Positions 9,259 to 20,148 of a stretch of DNA of 20,148 nucleotides are shown here, piece by piece (positions within the stretch are counted from its first letter, which is position 1; every line of letters starts with the position of its first letter). The DNA is from Obelidium mucronatum. Lineage: Eukaryota > Chytridiomycota > Chytridiomycetes > Chytridiales > Chytriomycetaceae. Both the position numbers and the translations under genes were made by a program. The notes under the pieces are model-generated. The model saw nothing but the letters and a program-made list of their open reading frames with translations. It had not been told where the DNA came from and searched no databases. The stretch spans positions 1 through 20,148 of the forward strand of contig JAIVFH010000436.1 in assembly GCA_025765595.1 (NCBI GenBank), in the 5' to 3' direction.

Positions 9259-10882
9259 TCATCTGTGTATGAATGTAAGTGGGAAGGAAAGTGGAAACGA
9301 ATCTTTTTGGATCTTTGAATTACCAATCAACTTTCTGGCAAGAGCGTACATGTTCCGGACAGTGGACTTCTTTTCCTCGAGAGCCTCTTTTTCAAAGCGC
9401 ATTCTAAGAAGAGCAAACACTTCCTCTTCTGTCAATGGCGCGTCATCTATCAAACAGCCATCGACGTGGGCTTCAAGACGTGCTACTCCAACCTGCTTTT
9501 GGCACACTGGACACTCCACTCTCTAATGATGTTCAGGGGTTAAGAAGAAGGCCATCAAAGTAAAAACAGCAGTACCAAAATGCTTTTCACGTGAACAGCT
9601 TTCTGCTTTTTCAGGAGGTCGGGATCGGCGGCTTTTGGCACTGGTTGGGTCTCCGAGACGTAAATATGTTCAACAGGCTGTGGTTCTGCCAGGTTCTCCA
9701 CTGCGACAGTTACGCCGCTGTTGCCAACGTCTTCTTCTCGCTTTCTCTTGGAGGTAGAAACCTGTGGATTGAGCAAATTACTTCTATACAAAGAGTAGGA
9801 AGTTATTTATACCAAGTAGGCCACGTCTTTTCCAGTACGACCATATCTGGCGCCCCTGAATGTTAGAAGTCCCCATGGGGATTCATAAGTCTTGCCGATA
9901 GTTTTGTGATAAAACGCTGAAGAATCCACAAGTGAGGCACAATGGACAAACCCAAAACTAGAATAAGGAAATTAAAAACCGAGGTAGTCCCAATGCCAAT
10001 AGTAAGCATACTTTTTGTTTTCATGCCTTAAAACATGAACGAACGGCGACGACATTTTTTGAAGAAATGCTTCCAAGTCGGCAATTATTGCAGACTTCAA
10101 ATTCTCACCACAGATCATCACGGATTGATCCATATTTCCACAGCATAGGCGCTTGTTGTAAAGAGGTGGGTCTAGAATAAATAAAGATGATCAGACGCGT
10201 CCCGAAGGACGACAGAAGCACTCCGAGGGAATGACAGAAGCACCCAAAGGGATGACAGACGCGTCATGAAGGACGACAGAAGCATTCCGAGGGAATGACA
10301 GAAGCACCCAAAGGGATGACAGACGCGTCATGAAGGACGACAGAAGCATTCCGAGGGAATGACAGAAGCACCCAAAGGGATGACAGACGCGTCACGAAGG
10401 ACGACAGAAGCACTCCTAGGGAATGACAGAAGCACCCAAAGGGATGACAGACGCGTCATGAAGGACGACAGAAGCATTCCGAGGGAATGACAGAAGCACC
10501 CAAAGGGATGACAGACGCGTCATGAAGGACGACAGAAGCATTCCGAGGGAATGACAGAAGCACCCAAAGGGATGACAGACGCGTCATGAAGGACGACAGA
10601 AGCATTCCGAGGGAATGACAGAAGCACCCAAAGGGATGACAGACGCGTCACGAAGGACGACAGAAGCACTCCTAGGGAATGACAGAAGCACCCAAAGGGA
10701 TGACAGACGCGTCATGAAGGACGACAGAAGCACTCCTAGGGAATGACAGAAGCACCCAAAGGGATGACAGACGCGTCATGAAGGACGACAGAAGCACTCC
10801 TAGGGAATGACAGAAGCACCCAAAGGGATGACAGACGCGTCATGAAGGTCTAGGGGAGGGGTTGTTATTTGTTACCTGTCAT
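9259..10882 (-). CDS. UBZ4 zinc-finger protein, copy in U3
   Basis: Exons in transcript order are 10876-10882, 10012-10171, 9813-9957, 9591-9761 and 9259-9522. The protein appears identical to the other copies. Intron 1 (10172-10875) is 704 nt with ten full minisatellite copies, long against the 51-68 nt of the other introns. Intron 2 (9958-10011) has a T at 9964 (plus strand) that interrupts the pyrimidine run just before the 3' splice site. Confidence 0.8.
10195..10848. repeat. 64-bp minisatellite, 10 full copies plus partial
   Basis: Full copies occur every 64 bp from 10195, with a partial at 10835. The CATTCCGAG variant dominates copies 2-3 and 5-7, with CACTCCTAG at copy 4 and copies 8-10. 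The order suggests internal duplication of a four-copy block (copies 1-4 against 5-8). Confidence 0.95.
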
Positions 10883-11138
10883 TTTGAAAAAGATTTATTA
10901 AAAAATTACTCCTCAGTCAATCCGCTCTTAAACGTGGATTCGCCGTGACTCAAACAACTCCTACCCATACTTTCAAGAAATTCCAACAAGCAGTCATGCA
11001 GATGATTGTAGCGGATGACTGCAGAGATCTGGAACTAGTTGCAACTATTTTGTTGGAAGGGAGCACGTCGGTCAATGCATTGACAGACACAAGTTGAATC
11101 AATTGCTGAAATTGAATCAGAAGAGCAACCATCAGAGA

Positions 11139-13261
11139 ATGGTAGTCGACGAAGCATGGGAACTTGAGTCAGGCCTGAGTGAATCTGAGTCAAATACTTA
11201 GTCAATCTATCGCTCGTGAAAACGCGTTGAACTCAGCTTCTACGGATGAATCGGACGTTCCTGATTTGATGGTGGATACTTCGGGTGACGATGGAGAACC
11301 CGGACAAGTAGCGGATGAAGATGATCAAAATGAAGAGGACGAGGACGAGGACAGCGATGGGGAGGAAGAGGGACAAGAAGAGAATCAAGGCAACGCTCAG
11401 CGTCAACAAGGGGTTTCGATGATGATCATGATTTTGGGTCCAAACCCCGCAGCGCTTGCCGGCGGCAACCAAACCCCTGCTGCTGTTGATGACAATACCG
11501 AAGCAGCTGGACCTGAAGCTACCGACGGCGAAACAGCTGGCCTGAACGAAGCGAACGCCGAAAATACCGTCGAACAAACCACTAATGCCGTTGATCCTCA
11601 GCTAATCGACGGACAGGGTGAAGCGGCGGGAGGAAATGAAGGCGAAGAACCTCAACCACCACAAACACTCCCGGCTCTAGGAGCAACTCCAGGAACAGGA
11701 TTCAGAATGGTTATTATCATGACTGCACCTGATGGATCTGGTCGAATCGCTGAGATTCCTCTTGGAGCCAATATGCCTCCTGGATTGGGCCTTCCTCCAG
11801 GCTTCCCACGCGGTCCTTCGGCACGAGCACCCGGAGCGGATGGAACTAGCGACGAGGCAAATGGGGGCCCCGATTACGACACACTTGTCCGTCTTGCCGA
11901 AATGATTGGCCCTGCTCGTCCTCGCCACGCTCACATTGACGATGTTGCGGATCAACTTCCTCTTGTCAATTACAAAACTGCTGCAGAAGTTGTTGTTGAT
12001 AGTTCTTTGCAAGTAGGATTTGTTGATGCTCTCAATATGGAGAATTTGGTACTTGAGGACGAGCCAGACGAGAGGCTTAAGGGTCTTTTGGGGGAAACCA
12101 AAAAAAAGTGCACGGTTTGTCTGATGCCGTATGAGGACGGGGAAACTTTGCGTATTTTGAAGTGCCAGCACGGATTCCATTCAGATTGTATCGACCAGGT
12201 TGATAATTATTTTTTGTCATTGGGTCGGGTTGACATCCTAACATCATAAATAGTGGCTCACCTCTCATGTCAATTCGTGTCCTCTTTGTCGTCAACCAGG
12301 AGTCGAAGTCACCCGTCAGCCAGTACAAGAAGGTGGTCGTTTTGGTAATCATGCTCTTAAATTAAATCTATATTATTCAGTAGCCCCTCAGCCCCAGCCA
12401 AACGCAAATCAGGGGCCACCCCCCGCATTTATTCAAGCAATTCTTCGTCAGTTGCTTATGCGTGGACCACCACAGCAGCCGCCTCCAAATACGGAAGTTC
12501 AGAACAGCAACACACAGTCGCCTTTGTAACAAACACCAACGGCTCCAAGTCATCCTACTGATCTCCCAATTGAAACTCCTACCACTTCGGGAGAGGCGAG
12601 TGTTGCTGTTGAACCAACCGAAGAACCAGTCGAAGAACGTATACCTCAGGCTTCCAGCACAGCCAACCAAGACCAGCAATTACGAAGAGAGCAATCGGAA
12701 CAGCAGAATCAAGAGCAGCAAAGAAATCGAGCTCCAAATCCTGATTTGCTTCGGGCCGCGCTACTTCCAATTCTCGCATCTATTTTGATGGGCTTGCCAC
12801 CGCCAACAAGGCAAAACGATCTTGCTACCGAGACTTCAACAGAAGCAACCGAAACATCCGGAACTAGTGGTGGGATTGGAAGTATCGGTGGGCGGCCTGT
12901 CTACGGTCCAGAACGACCGCCACCACCAACGTTGGGACATATTTTAAGTCGATTAAGCCAGGCGAGTAATGTCTCACGGTTGCGTCGAGATCCCGAAAGC
13001 CAGTTGTTTGGTGGTGGTGTCAATGGTCACGGGAGTGAGGAATCCACGTCTTCTGGATCTTTGACTGGAGGCTCAGCCGCTTTCCGAGGGAGGGACGAGG
13101 CATTGCATGCAAGCGAAGATGATCAGGGCGATCGAAGCAGTGATTTTGAAGACGAGGATTCGGATGAAGATTTGGATGCTGCATTGGAGGCCTTGGAGGC
13201 GATATTGGGTGTAAATCATAGTGATCAAGAAGAGGAAGAAGATCCTGCGTCAGCGTTGTAG
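11139..13261 (+). pseudogene. RING-H2 E3 ligase copy with premature stop
   Basis: The exon layout is 11139-11178, 11237-12198 and 12254-13261. In exon 3 a C-to-A change at 12528 turns the serine codon TCA into TAA at 12527-12529, codon 426. The predicted product is 425 residues. It keeps the acidic N-terminus and the complete RING-H2 finger but loses the last 244 residues, including the hydrophobic segment and the acidic C-terminus. Because the RING survives, the truncated protein could still bind an E2, so 'truncated allele' is as fair as 'pseudogene'. Codon 53 is AGC (Ser) rather than GAC (Asp), as in U4 and U5. The change is far from the error-rich window ends, but a consensus error cannot be excluded. 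Confidence 0.7.
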
Positions 13262-13506
13262 GGTTGCCTTATTTATACCTGGATTTTTTTGGTGTTATAA
13301 TTTTGGGTTGGGTTTTGTTTTTTTATTTTTATGGGTCTCATATCTCTTTTCTACATAAACCTCTTTTATTGAATCCTTGTTTGGTTACTGAAATTCATGG
13401 AAAGGAGGACAGAGAGAAGTCATTGTTTCTATCTTTTTTATTCACTAATAACAAAGCTGCATAAACAAGAAATCACTCCGATCTGTCATTGCCGCCACCT
13501 GTTTCT

Positions 13507-14874
13507 TCATCTGTGTATGAATGTAAGTGGGAAGGAAAGTGGAAACGAATCTTTTTGGATCTTTGAATTACCAATCAACTTTCTGGCAAGAGCGTACATG
13601 TTCCGGACAGTGGACTTCTTTTCCTCGAGAGCCTCTTTTTCAAAGCGCATTCTAAGAAGAGCAAACACTTCCTCTTCTGTCAATGGCGCGTCATCTATCA
13701 AACAGCCATCGACGTGGGCTTCAAGACGTGCTACTCCAACCTGCTTTTGGCACACTGGACACTCCACTCTCTAATGATGTTCAGGGGTTAAGAAGAAGGC
13801 CATCAAAGTAAAAACAGCAGTACCAAAATGCTTTTCACGTGAACAGCTTTCTGCTTTTTCAGGAGGTCGGGATCGGCGGCTTTTGGCACTGGTTGGGTCT
13901 CCGAGACGTAAATATGTTCAACAGGCTGTGGTTCTGCCAGGTTCTCCACTGCGACAGTTACGCCGCTGTTGCCAACGTCTTCTTCTCGCTTTCTCTTGGA
14001 GGTAGAAACCTGTGGATTGAGCAAATTACTTCTATACAAAGAGTAGGAAGTTATTTATACCAAGTAGGCCACGTCTTTTCCAGTACGACCATATCTGGCG
14101 CCCCTGAATGTTAGAAGTCCCCATGGGGATTCATAAGTCTTGCCGATAGTTTTGTGATAAAACGCTGAAGAATCCACAAGTGAGGCACAATGGACAAACC
14201 CAAAACTAGAATAAGGAAATTAAAAACCGAGGTAGTCCCAATGCCAATAGTAAGCATACTTTTTGTTTTCATGCCTTAAAACATGAACGAACGGCGACGA
14301 CATTTTTTGAAGAAATGCTTCCAAGTCGGCAATTATTGCAGACTTCAAATTCTCACCACAGATCATCACGGATTGATCCATATTTCCACAGCATAGGCGC
14401 TTGTTGTAAAGAGGTGGGTCTAGAATAAATAAAGATGATCAGACGCGTCCCGAAGGACGACAGAAGCACTCCGAGGGAATGACAGAAGCACCCAAAGGGA
14501 TGACAGACGCGTCATGAAGGACGACAGAAGCATTCCGAGGGAATGACAGAAGCACCCAAAGGGATGACAGACGCGTCATGAAGGACGACAGAAGCACTCC
14601 GAGGGAATGACAGAAGCACCCAAAGGGATGACAGACGCGTCACGAAGGACGACAGAAGCACTCCGAGGGAATGACAGAAGCACCCAAAGGGATGACAGAC
14701 GCGTCACGAAGGACGACAGAAGCACTCCTAGGGAATGACAGAAGCACCCAAAGGGATGACAGACGCGTCATGAAGGACGACAGAAGCACTCCTAGGGAAT
14801 GACAGAAGCACCCAAAGGGATGACAGACGCGTCATGAAGGTCTAGGGGAGGGGTTGTTATTTGTTACCTGTCAT
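13507..14874 (-). CDS. UBZ4 zinc-finger protein, copy in U4
   Basis: Exons in transcript order are 14868-14874, 14260-14419, 14061-14205, 13839-14009 and 13507-13770. Intron 1 (14420-14867) is 448 nt with six full array copies, as in U2. Intron 2 carries the pyrimidine-tract variant seen in U3 (T at 14212). The coding sequence appears unchanged. Confidence 0.8.
14443..14840. repeat. 64-bp minisatellite, 6 full copies plus partial
   Basis: Copies start every 64 bp from 14443, with a partial at 14827. The variant order is the same as in U2 except that it lacks the private base change at U2's copy 5. Confidence 0.95.
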
Positions 14875-15130
14875 TTTGAAAAAGATTTATTAAAAAATTA
14901 CTCCTCAGTCAATCCGATCTTAAACGTGGATTCGCCGTGACTCAAACAACTCCTACCCATACTTTCAAGAAATTCCAACAAGCAGTCATGCAGATGATTG
15001 TAGCGGATGACTGCAGAGATCTGGAACTAGTTGCAACTATTTTGTTGGAAGGGAGCACGTCGGTCAATGCATTGACAGACACAAGTTGAATCAATTGCTG
15101 AAATTGAATCAGAAGAGCAACCATCAGAGA

Positions 15131-17253
15131 ATGGTAGTCGACGAAGCATGGGAACTTGAGTCAGGCCTGAGTGAATCTGAGTCAAATACTTAGTCAATCT
15201 ATCGCTCGTGAAAACGCGTTGAACTCAGCTTCTACGGATGAATCGGACGTTCCTGATTTGATGGTGGATACTTCGGGTGACGATGGAGAACCCGGACAAG
15301 TAGCGGATGAAGATGATCAAAATGAAGAGGACGAGGACGAGGACAGCGATGGGGAGGAAGAGGGACAAGAAGAGAATCAAGGCAACGCTCAGCGTCAACA
15401 AGGGGTTTCGATGATGATCATGATTTTGGGTCCAAACCCCGCAGCGCTTGCCGGCGGCAACCAAACCCCTGCTGCTGTTGATGACAATACCGAAGCAGCT
15501 GGACCTGAAGCTACCGACGGCGAAACAGCTGGCCTGAACGAAGCGAACGCCGAAAATACCGTCGAACAAACCACTAATGCCGTTGATCCTCAGCTAATCG
15601 ACGGACAGGGTGAAGCGGCGGGAGGAAATGAAGGCGAAGAACCTCAACCACCACAAACACTCCCGGCTCTAGGAGCAACTCCAGGAACAGGATTCAGAAT
15701 GGTTATTATCATGACTGCACCTGATGGATCTGGTCGAATCGCTGAGATTCCTCTTGGAGCCAATATGCCTCCTGGATTGGGCCTTCCTCCAGGCTTCCCA
15801 CGCGGTCCTTCGGCACGAGCACCCGGAGCGGATGGAACTAGCGACGAGGCAAATGGGGGCCCCGATTACGACACACTTGTCCGTCTTGCCGAAATGATTG
15901 GCCCTGCTCGTCCTCGCCACGCTCACATTGACGATGTTGCGGATCAACTTCCTCTTGTCAATTACAAAACTGCTGCAGAAGTTGTTGTTGATAGTTCTTT
16001 GCAAGTAGGATTTGTTGATGCTCTCAATATGGAGAATTTGGTACTTGAGGACGAGCCAGACGAGAGGCTTAAGGGTCTTTTGGGGGAAACCAAAAAAAAG
16101 TGCACGGTTTGTCTGATGCCGTATGAGGACGGGGAAACTTTGCGTATTTTGAAGTGCCAGCACGGATTCCATTCAGATTGTATCGACCAGGTTGATAATT
16201 ATTTTTTGTCATTGGGTCGGGTTGACATCCTAACATCATAAATAGTGGCTCACCTCTCATGTCAATTCGTGTCCTCTTTGTCGTCAACCAGGAGTCGAAG
16301 TCACCCGTCAGCCAGTACAAGAAGGTGGTCGTTTTGGTAATCATGCTCTTAAATTAAATCTATATTATTCAGTAGCCCCTCAGCCCCAGCCAAACGCAAA
16401 TCAGGGGCCACCCCCCGCATTTATTCAAGCAATTCTTCGTCAGTTGCTTATGCGTGGACCACCACAGCAGCCGCCTCCAAATACGGAAGTTCAGAACAGC
16501 AACACACAGTCGCCTTTGTCACAAACACCAACGGCTCCAAGTCATCCTACTGATCTCCCAATTGAAACTCCTACCACTTCGGGAGAGGCGAGTGTTGCTG
16601 TTGAACCAACCGAAGAACCAGTCGAAGAACGTATACCTCAGGCTTCCAGCACAGCCAACCAAGACCAGCAATTACGAAGAGAGCAATCGGAACAGCAGAA
16701 TCAAGAGCAGCAAAGAAATCGAGCTCCAAATCCTGATTTGCTTCGGGCCGCGCTACTTCCAATTCTCGCATCTATTTTGATGGGCTTGCCACCGCCAACA
16801 AGGCAAAACGATCTTGCTACCGAGACTTCAACAGAAGCAACCGAAACATCCGGAACTAGTGGTGGGATTGGAAGTATCGGTGGGCGGCCTGTCTACGGTC
16901 CAGAACGACCGCCACCACCAACGTTGGGACATATTTTAAGTCGATTAAGCCAGGCGAGTAATGTCTCACGGTTGCGTCGAGATCCCGAAAGCCAGTTGTT
17001 TGGTGGTGGTGTCAATGGTCACGGGAGTGAGGAATCCACGTCTTCTGGATCTTTGACTGGAGGCTCAGCCGCTTTCCGAGGGAGGGACGAGGCATTGCAT
17101 GCAAGCGAAGATGATCAGGGCGATCGAAGCAGTGATTTTGAAGACGAGGATTCGGATGAAGATTTGGATGCTGCATTGGAGGCCTTGGAGGCGATATTGG
17201 GTGTAAATCATAGTGATCAAGAAGAGGAAGAAGATCCTGCGTCAGCGTTGTAG
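15131..17253 (+). CDS. RING-H2 E3 ubiquitin ligase, copy spanning U4/U5
   Basis: Exons are 15131-15170, 15229-16190 and 16246-17253. It is intact over 669 codons. It has Asn at codon 45 (AAT) and Ser at codon 53 (AGC), the latter placing a serine inside the acidic run with acidic residues on both sides. Codon 426 is the normal serine. Confidence 0.82.
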
Positions 17254-17498
17254 GGTTGCCTTATTTATACCTGGATTTTTTTGGTGTTATAATTTTGGGT
17301 TGGGTTTTGTTTTTTTATTTTTATGGGTCTCATATCTCTTTTCTACATAAACCTCTTTTATTGAATCCTTGTTTGGTTACTGAAATTCATGGAAAGGAGG
17401 ACAGAGAGAAGTCATTGTTTCTATCTTTTTTATTCACTAATAACAAAGCTGCATAAACAAAAAATCACTCCGATCTGTCATTGCCGCCACCTGTTTCT

Positions 17499-19122
17499 TC
17501 ATCTGTGTATGAATGTAAGTGGGAAGGAAAGTGGAAACGAATCTTTTTGGATCTTTGAATTACCAATCAACTTTCTGGCAAGAGCGTACATGTTCCGGAC
17601 AGTGGACTTCTTTTCCTCGAGAGCCTCTTTTTCAAAGCGCATTCTAAGAAGAGCAAACACTTCCTCTTCTGTCAATGGCGCGTCATCTATCAAACAGCCA
17701 TCGACGTGGGCTTCAAGACGTGCTACTCCAACCTGCTTTTGGCACACTGGACACTCCACTCTCTAATGATGTTCAGGGGTTAAGAAGAAGGCCATCAAAG
17801 TAAAAACAGCAGTACCAAAATGCTTTTCACGTGAACAGCTTTCTGCTTTTTCAGGAGGTCGGGATCGGCGGCTTTTGGCACTGGTTGGGTCTCCGAGACG
17901 TAAATATGTTCAACAGGCTGTGGTTCTGCCAGGTTCTCCACTGCGACAGTTACGCCGCTGTTGCCAACGTCTTCTTCTCGCTTTCTCTTGGAGGTAGAAA
18001 CCTGTGGATTGAGCAAATTACTTCTATACAAAGAGTAGGAAGTTATTTATACCAAGTAGGCCACGTCTTTTCCAGTACGACCATATCTGGCGCCCCTGAA
18101 TGTTAGAAGTCCCCATGGGGATTCATAAGTCTTGCCGATAGTTTTGTGATAAAACGCTGAAGAATCCACAAGTGAGGCACAATGGACAAACCCAAAACTA
18201 GAAAAAGGAAATTAAAAACCGAGGTAGTCCCAATGCCAATAGTAAGCATACTTTTTGTTTTCATGCCTTAAAACATGAACGAACGGCGACGACATTTTTT
18301 GAAGAAATGCTTCCAAGTCGGCAATTATTGCAGACTTCAAATTCTCACCACAGATCATCACGGATTGATCCATATTTCCACAGCATAGGCGCTTGTTGTA
18401 AAGAGGTGGGTCTAGAATAAATAAAGATGATCAGACGCGTCCCGAAGGACGACAGAAGCACTCCGAGGGAATGACAGAAGCACCCAAAGGGATGACAGAC
18501 GCGTCATGAAGGACGACAGAAGCATTCCGAGGGAATGACAGAAGCACCCAAAGGGATGACAGACGCGTCATGAAGGACGACAGAAGCATTCCGAGGGAAT
18601 GACAGAAGCACCCAAAGGGATGACAGACGCGTCACGAAGGACGACAGAAGCACTCCTAGGGAATGACAGAAGCACCCAAAGGGATGACAGACGCGTCATG
18701 AAGGACGACAGAAGCATTCCGAGGGAATGACAGAAGCACCCAAAGGGATGACAGACGCGTCATGAAGGACGACAGAAGCATTCCGAGGGAATGACAGAAG
18801 CACCCAAAGGGATGACAGACGCGTCATGAAGGACGACAGAAGCATTCCGAGGGAATGACAGAAGCACCCAAAGGGATGACAGACGCGTCACGAAGGACGA
18901 CAGAAGCACTCCTAGGGAATGACAGAAGCACCCAAAGGGATGACAGACGCGTCATGAAGGACGACAGAAGCACTCCTAGGGAATGACAGAAGCACCCAAA
19001 GGGATGACAGACGCGTCATGAAGGACGACAGAAGCACTCCTAGGGAATGACAGAAGCACCCAAAGGGATGACAGACGCGTCATGAAGGTCTAGGGGAGGG
19101 GTTGTTATTTGTTACCTGTCAT
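17499..19122 (-). CDS. UBZ4 zinc-finger protein, copy in U5
   Basis: Exons in transcript order are 19116-19122, 18252-18411, 18053-18197, 17831-18001 and 17499-17762. Intron 1 (18412-19115) is 704 nt with ten array copies in the same variant order as U3. Intron 2 has the uninterrupted pyrimidine tract (A at 18204 on the plus strand), as in U1 and U2. The coding exons look the same as in the other units, and the error cluster begins only beyond the start codon. Confidence 0.8.
18435..19088. repeat. 64-bp minisatellite, 10 full copies plus partial
   Basis: Full copies occur every 64 bp from 18435, with a partial at 19075. The variant order is identical to the ten-copy array of U3. Confidence 0.95.
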
Positions 19123-19140
19123 TTTGAAAAAGATTTATTA

Positions 19141-20148
19141 AAAATTACTCCTCAGTCAATCCGCTCTTAAACGTGGATTCGCCGTGACTCAAACAACTCC
19201 TACCCATACTTTCAAGAATTCCAACAAGCAGTCATGCAGATGATTGTAGCGGATGACTGCAGAGATCTGGAAACTAGTTGCAACTATTTTGTTGGAAGGG
19301 AGCACGTCGGTCAATGCATTGACAGACACAAGTTGAATCAATTGCTGAATTGAATCAGAAGAGCAACCATCAGAGAATGGTAGTCGACGAAGCATGGGAA
19401 CTTGAGTCAGGCCTGAGTGAATCTGAGTCAAATACTTAGTCAATCTATCGCTCGTGAAAACGCGTTGAACTCAGCTTCTACGGATGAATCGGACGTTCCT
19501 GATTTGATGGTGGATACTTCGGGTGACGATGGAGAACCCGGACAAGTAGCGGATGAAGATGATCAAAATGAAGAGGACGAGGACGAGGACAGCGATGGGG
19601 AGGAAGAGGGACAAGAAGAGAATCAAGGCAACGCTCAGCGTCAACAAGGGGTTTCGATGATGATCATGATTTTGGGTCCAAACCCCGCAGCGCCTTGCCG
19701 GCGGCAACCAAACCCCTGCTGCTGTTGATGACAATACCGAAGCAGCTGGACCTGAAGCTACCGACGGCGAAACAGCTGGCCTGAACGAAGCGAACGCCGA
19801 AAATACCGTCGAACAAACCACTAATGCCGTTGATCCTCAGCTAATCGACGGACAGGGTGAAGCGGCGGAGGAAATGAAGGCGAAGAACCTCAACCCACCA
19901 CAAACACCCCGGCTCTAGGAGCAACTCCAGGAACAGGATTCAGAATGGTTATTATCATGACTGCACCTGATGGATCTGGTCGAATCGCTGAGATTCCTCT
20001 TGGAGCCAATATGCCTCCTGGATTGGGCCTTCTCCAGGCTTCCCACGCGGTCCTCGGCACGAGCACCCGGAGCGGATGGAACTAGCGACGAGGCAAAATG
20101 GGGGCCCCGATTACGACACCACTTGTCCGTCTTGCCGAAATGATTGGC
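19141..20148. other. Indel-rich right end of the record
   Basis: Compared with the four other copies, this last 1 kb has about twelve single-base indels, starting with a lost A near 19141 and ending with an extra C near 20119. No other part of the window except bases 1-305 shows any. This marks a low-quality end rather than divergent sequence. Confidence 0.8.
19377..20148 (+). CDS. RING-H2 E3 ligase, 5' part of junction-spanning copy
   Basis: Exon 1 is 19377-19416, intron 1 is 19417-19474, and exon 2 runs from 19475 off the window end to continue at base 1. Compared with the four other copies, exon 2 has about eight single-base indels: gains near 19692, 19893, 20096 and 20119, and losses near 19868, 19907, 20031 and 20053. 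They cancel in total length but break the frame repeatedly. Their clustering at the window end, often in short base runs, points to sequence error rather than decay. Codons 45 and 53 are AAT and AGC. Confidence 0.7.

Larger units (their letters stand above)
7663..11910. repeat. Tandem unit U3 (ten-copy array version)
   Basis: Third copy, 4248 bp, exactly 256 bp (four minisatellite copies) longer than U2. It carries G at 9221, T at 9964, C at 10925, AAT at 11329-11331 and AGC at 11353-11355. Confidence 0.96.
11911..15902. repeat. Tandem unit U4 (six-copy array version)
   Basis: Fourth copy, 3992 bp. Its left part matches U3 (G at 13469, T at 14212), its array and the base at 14917 match U2, and its right part matches U3 again (AAT, AGC). 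It alone carries the nonsense change at 12527-12529. Confidence 0.96.
15903..20148. repeat. Tandem unit U5 (ten-copy array version)
   Basis: Fifth copy, 4246 bp. This is the U3 length less a net two bases caused by four single-base indels between 19141 and 19350. The left part has the U1/U2 states (A at 17461 and 18204), while the array and right part match U3. The last base continues directly into base 1 of the window. Confidence 0.95.

Noticed and set aside
10195..10848. CRISPR array
   Set aside because: The 64-bp copies are contiguous, with no unique spacers, in a eukaryotic intron.
10195..10848. Coding repeat protein from the minisatellite
   Set aside because: 64 is not a multiple of three and one phase carries TGA in each copy, so no frame stays open for more than about three copies.
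1..20148. Mobile element, plasmid or viral genome
   Set aside because: No transposase, integrase, polymerase or replication protein, terminal inverted repeats or long terminal repeats were seen; both genes are spliced cellular-type genes.

Overview
The window looks like fungal nuclear DNA. It has short GT-AG introns (51-68 nt, apart from one carrying a minisatellite), one CTAAC branch site, an A at -3 of both predicted start codons, and tightly packed genes in opposite orientations. An early-diverging lineage is a guess from gene style, not shown by the sequence. I see no bacterial operon, rRNA, tRNA, transposase or replication gene.

The whole window is five head-to-tail copies of one roughly 3.7-4.25 kb unit: U1 1-3670, U2 3671-7662, U3 7663-11910, U4 11911-15902, U5 15903-20148. 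The phase was set by the window's first base. The last base abuts the first: the motif at 3661-3680 is split exactly across the two window ends. The record is therefore either a closed circle of five units or an integer number of periods cut from a longer tandem array. Single-base indels cluster at the two ends (19141-20148 and 1-305), as expected for poorly polished ends of a circularised long-read contig.

Each unit carries two genes. (1) On the plus strand is a three-exon gene for a 669-residue acidic RING-H2 protein, a probable E3 ubiquitin ligase. Its 55-nt second intron interrupts the RING domain. (2) On the minus strand is a five-exon gene for a 248-residue protein with a C-terminal Rad18-type (UBZ4) zinc finger. 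Its first exon codes only for Met-Thr plus one base. The starts diverge across 256 bp and the ends converge with 245 bp between stop codons. Both products point to ubiquitin signalling: one attaches ubiquitin, the other probably binds it.

Intron 1 of the UBZ gene contains a 64-bp minisatellite with 1, 6, 10, 6 and 10 full copies in U1 to U5, so that intron is 128, 448, 704, 448 and 704 nt long. Every copy carries ACGCGT, the core of the fungal MluI cell-cycle box, just downstream of the shared promoter. Outside the array the units differ at only a few bases I could find. Those variants are combined as a mosaic, suggesting exchange or conversion between units, or assembly chimerism. The U3/U4 copy of the RING gene has a nonsense change at 12527-12529.
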